Shown here: positions 18,104 to 20,589 of the stretch, piece by piece
Layout: each line of letters begins with the position of its first letter
Numbering within the stretch: the stretch's first letter is position 1
Origin: Glomus cerebriforme
Taxonomy: Eukaryota; Glomeromycota; Glomeromycetes; Glomerales; Glomeraceae
Direction: 5' to 3'
Assembly: GCA_003550305.1 (NCBI GenBank)
Contig: QKYT01000014.1
Location: 255,076-275,664 of the forward strand
Length of the DNA stretch: 20,589 nucleotides
Notes under the pieces: model-generated
The model's input: the letters and a program-made list of their open reading frames with translations, nothing else
The model's database searches: none
What the model was told of the DNA's origin: nothing
Translations under genes and position numbers: made by a program

Positions 18104-19544
18104 TATTTTTTTATTATATTTGGAGAGAAGAATTGAGAAAATTGATTCATTTTATACCTTGTTTCACGTGACTGATAATCTTAAGTACCAAGAACCAAAA
18201 AAAACAAGTTCCACGTTTACGAAAAAACTTTTTTCTGAGTTAACATGGTAAATATTTCCTTAGTAAAATAGAAGACCTTTCGTTATGATGCACAAAAAGT
18301 AATTCTTTACATCTGAATTCACACTTAAATATGAGGAAATTTTAGGACACCTCTGAACGAATATATATATTTTTTTTCTTCTCAAATAAACTTTAAATTT
18401 GTACTAACAATATATAATTGAAATAATGAAGGTTTTTTTTTCCTAAACTTGAAAAGTCAAAAGAATTAAGTTTTATTTCATAGGTAAAAAAATTTTTTTT
18501 TTTTTCTTTATTTCAAATTTAATAGATAGAACTTAATAATGCTATGATGATTTAACAAAGCAATTTCTTCACTTTCTGAATTGGCAACATATATGTAGAT
18601 ATTGAGTTAGAATTCTGAGCATAATTCTAATTATTAGTTAAATGTTTTTTTCTAAAAAACAAACATTTTTTTTTCAATTACTAACTAATTTCTTAAAATT
18701 ATTTTAGGATTCTTTTAAACCAAATAATATTACAGAATATTTACTAGTAAAATTATTTTTTTGTTTTTTTTTTTTATATAGAAACAAGTTTAATAAAAGA
18801 TTTAAAATATATTTTAAAATTTTAATATTTTAAATAATATTTTATTAGAAAATAAAAAATCTTATTTTTTTATAATATTATATTAAATATTTTATGAAAG
18901 AAAACTTTAAATTTTTGATTAATATCTAAGAAAATTTTTATCAAAAAGCTTACCTTTTGGAGTTGTTAAGTTATTTGTATGGTAATACTTTTTAATTAAT
19001 CTTTTATAGGCTATATGAGGTTGTAGTTTTTAAGTAAAATATAATAATATAGTAAATATATACTTTATCTTATTTTTGTATAAATAAAATTTGCTTTAAA
19101 TTTTGGCTTAAAAAACTTAATATTTTATTATTATATTTGTAAAATATAAAAAAAAATGTTTCATTTTTTTTATTATATAATAAAAAACTAAAATTCTAAT
19201 AAATTTAAAACAGAGGAATATGGGGGAGAATCAAAGTATAATTTGTATCTAAGGAGACCTTGCTTTTAGTCCTTACTCTAAGGATTTATATCATGTAACT
19301 GATGTAAGTGCAGACTAACAACATTTTTTTGGTAGAAAAGAAGGTGATACATGAACATTTATCTTTTGCAACAAGTCATATGTAATACACAATCTTGTAA
19401 TTCAAATGTAATAAAGTTCTTATTTGTCTAATCTTCAAAAATAAATTTAAAACAGATTAATTAGTAATAATAATTAGTAAAATTTATTTTAAAATAATTT
19501 TATATAAAATTTTTGAAAAATATCTATTTATATATATTTATTAT
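18104..19544. other. NIF3 promoter followed by featureless AT-rich DNA
   Basis: The first 150 bp should hold the NIF3 promoter, with CACGTG at 18165-18170. From there to 19544 I find no supported gene. The stretch 19211-19437 is less AT-rich, has a purine run (19212-19228) and an AATAAAG poly(A)-like signal near 19410, and could be a degraded LTR, but no paired end or duplication is evident. Confidence 0.5.
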
Positions 19545-19689
19545 TATAGTCCAAACTTTATCATGTTCCAAATCAATCCATCGGCCTAAATCATTGGCCC
19601 ATTATAATAATGCCTTAAGACAGTATCAATGATACTTTCCTAATTTAAGCTGATGGGTTGATTTGGAACATAAGTCGATTTGGACTATA
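19545..19689. mobile_element. Palindromic MITE of about 141 bp with TA flanks
   Basis: The left arm starts TATAGTCCAAA (19545) and the right arm ends with its exact complement TTTGGACTATA (19689). The arms pair over about 50 nt, including the 13-base block ATGTTCCAAATCA (19563-19575) with its complement at 19658-19670, and only scattered mismatches. A TA dinucleotide sits on both outer ends, the target duplication expected of Tc1/mariner-type transposases. The centre (about 19600-19640) does not code. It is non-autonomous and needs a transposase elsewhere. Confidence 0.8.
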
Positions 19690-20327
19690 ACATTACTACA
19701 AATTTATTATATAATAGATTACATTTATTATTTTTAATAATAATACAGTTAACCTTTCTTATAATCATACTTCTACTTAAAACAGTAAATATTATAATTA
19801 TAAAGAAGTTTCAAAAAAAATACATAACAGATTTTTTCCCTGATATAAAGCTTTTAAAATTTTACTATAGATGTGATTTCTGCTATTTTACAAGTTTACT
19901 TATGCTTTGGAAGAAGGTTTAAAATGCCGTTTTTGACTTTACATATAAATGATTGATTTTACTGCTTTTATCGTCTTTGCTGATCATTTCTAAAAATGGA
20001 TTTGATGAAAATAAAATTTTTGTCAAATAATTCAATAATGATCAGAGCAGCCGAAACTAGGTATATTTAATAAATTTTAAAAGCTATATGTTAATATAAA
20101 AAATTTTCTTTTTATGATTTTTTGTTACGCCATATCAGCTGTCTGCGCTACAAACCTGGTACATATTTTGTTTAAGTGAAATTTAATATTAATGTGATTA
20201 TAATTTTTTTATTTTATATATAATTTATTTAAATTTCTTTTTATAAAAAAACTTTTTAATACAAAATTAATAATAGTAATTATTTAAAATTACAAATTTT
20301 TTTTTAAAAAAAAACTTATATTTTAAT
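19690..20327. other. AT-rich intergenic DNA
   Basis: No supported gene. The rightward open frame at 19680-19922 begins inside the MITE and is composed of I, L, F, Y and K, as expected by chance here. Confidence 0.6.
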
Positions 20328-20508
20328 TAGGGCTCCGATCGGTTCGGTTCGGTTCGATATTTGCCAAAACCGATACCGAACCGAAATTATCGGTATCGGT
20401 ATCGGTAATTTACCGAAACATTCGGTTCGGTTTTTGACCAAACCGATACCGGTCGATAAATACCGAAAACCGAACCGATTTACCGATTTTTTTTGTAAAA
20501 AACTTGTA
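20328..20508. mobile_element. CGGTTCGG-rich non-autonomous element, hAT-like
   Basis: A sharply GC-richer island in AT-rich DNA. It starts TAGGGCTCCGATCGG, has three tandem GGTTC units (20341-20355), internal copies of CCGATACCG and CGGTATCGGTATCGG (20390-20405), and ends with TACCGAAAACCGAACCGATT (20461-20480) running as a complement of the start. A TAGGG head and CGGTTCGG-rich inverted ends are typical of hAT-type MITEs. TTAATTAG occurs just outside both ends (20323-20330 and 20509-20516), an 8-bp match that would fit a hAT target duplication, though it overlaps the TAGGG head. Exact ends are therefore uncertain. Confidence 0.55.
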
Positions 20509-20589
20509 TTAATTAGACCTCCGAACAAAGTTTGGGTCAATTGAGTTGAATCAAAGTCGAAAGATCTTTAATTTGTTACAGCACGCCTC
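20509..20589. other. Right edge of window, unassigned
   Basis: Slightly less AT-rich sequence beginning with TTAATTAGACCTCCGAAC, which partly echoes the TAATTAGGGCTCCGA at the left end of the preceding element. It may belong to a larger repeat that continues beyond the window. Confidence 0.3.

Noticed and set aside
18955..19020. Possible leftward exon ending in a GTAAGC donor, reading about 18 codons with KRLIKKYYHTNN
   Set aside because: A good donor and an AG upstream exist, but there is no partner exon, no start codon and no family match; too short to support.
20316..20540. Leftward open frame of 74 codons over the CGGTTCGG element
   Set aside because: Its peptide merely mirrors the nucleotide repeats (IPIPI, NRTE, RYRF); no gene signal.
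1..20589. tRNA, rRNA or CRISPR-like arrays
   Set aside because: No cloverleaf with GGTTCGAnTCC-type arm, no rRNA-like conserved stretch and no regular repeat-spacer pattern. The GGTTCGGTTCGG at 20341 only superficially resembles a T-arm and lies in a repeat.

Overview
This window is a stretch of nuclear DNA from an intron-rich, strongly AT-rich fungus. The pointers are small spliceosomal introns (mostly about 50-120 nt, GTAAGT/GTAATT-type donors, TAG/CAG acceptors), conserved fungal housekeeping proteins, retention of complex I (NDUFB8) and of ribosomal protein eL28 (lost in Saccharomyces), and long poly(A)/poly(T) tracts. An arbuscular mycorrhizal fungus such as Rhizophagus is my best guess; this is inference, not proof.

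Layout. Positions 1-778 are featureless AT-rich DNA. From 779 to 11646 lies a compact cluster of seven genes that alternate in direction: Rab GDI (-), mitochondrial ribosomal protein bL12m (+), ESCRT-II subunit SNF8 (-), an unrecognised protein of about 700 residues with candidate PP1-docking motifs (+), NDUFB8 (-), eL28 (+) and ARL2 (-). They form three divergent pairs with short shared promoters (about 578, 298 and 323 bp between start codons) and three tight convergent pairs (109, 235 and 163 bp between stop codons). The region from 11647 to 14853 is repeat-rich. It holds a probable PIF1/Helitron-type helicase remnant, an (AT)n run, one unrecognised single-exon gene (-), tandem direct repeats, and a 46-codon remnant that looks like the C-terminus of a Ty3/Gypsy polyprotein. 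CAF1/POP2, the CCR4-NOT deadenylase (+), and NIF3 (-) form a last convergent pair (14854-18103). From 18104 to the end there is no supported gene. This tail holds a palindromic MITE of about 140 bp flanked by TA (19545-19689) and a GC-richer CGGTTCGG element (20328 to about 20508).

The genes do not form a pathway. They are general eukaryotic functions: vesicle traffic (GDI, SNF8), mitochondria (bL12m, NDUFB8), translation (eL28), tubulin/mitochondrial GTPase (ARL2) and mRNA decay (CAF1). Exon boundaries were worked out by hand from splice consensus, reading frame and remembered family sequence; nearly all joins keep frame and conserved motifs. The least certain points are the first intron of the 5989-8333 gene and the 3' end of NDUFB8. 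I do not see a clearly new biological system. The best leads are the PP1-docking candidate, with its E-box/CRE/MCB-bearing bidirectional promoter, and the small mobile-element remnants.
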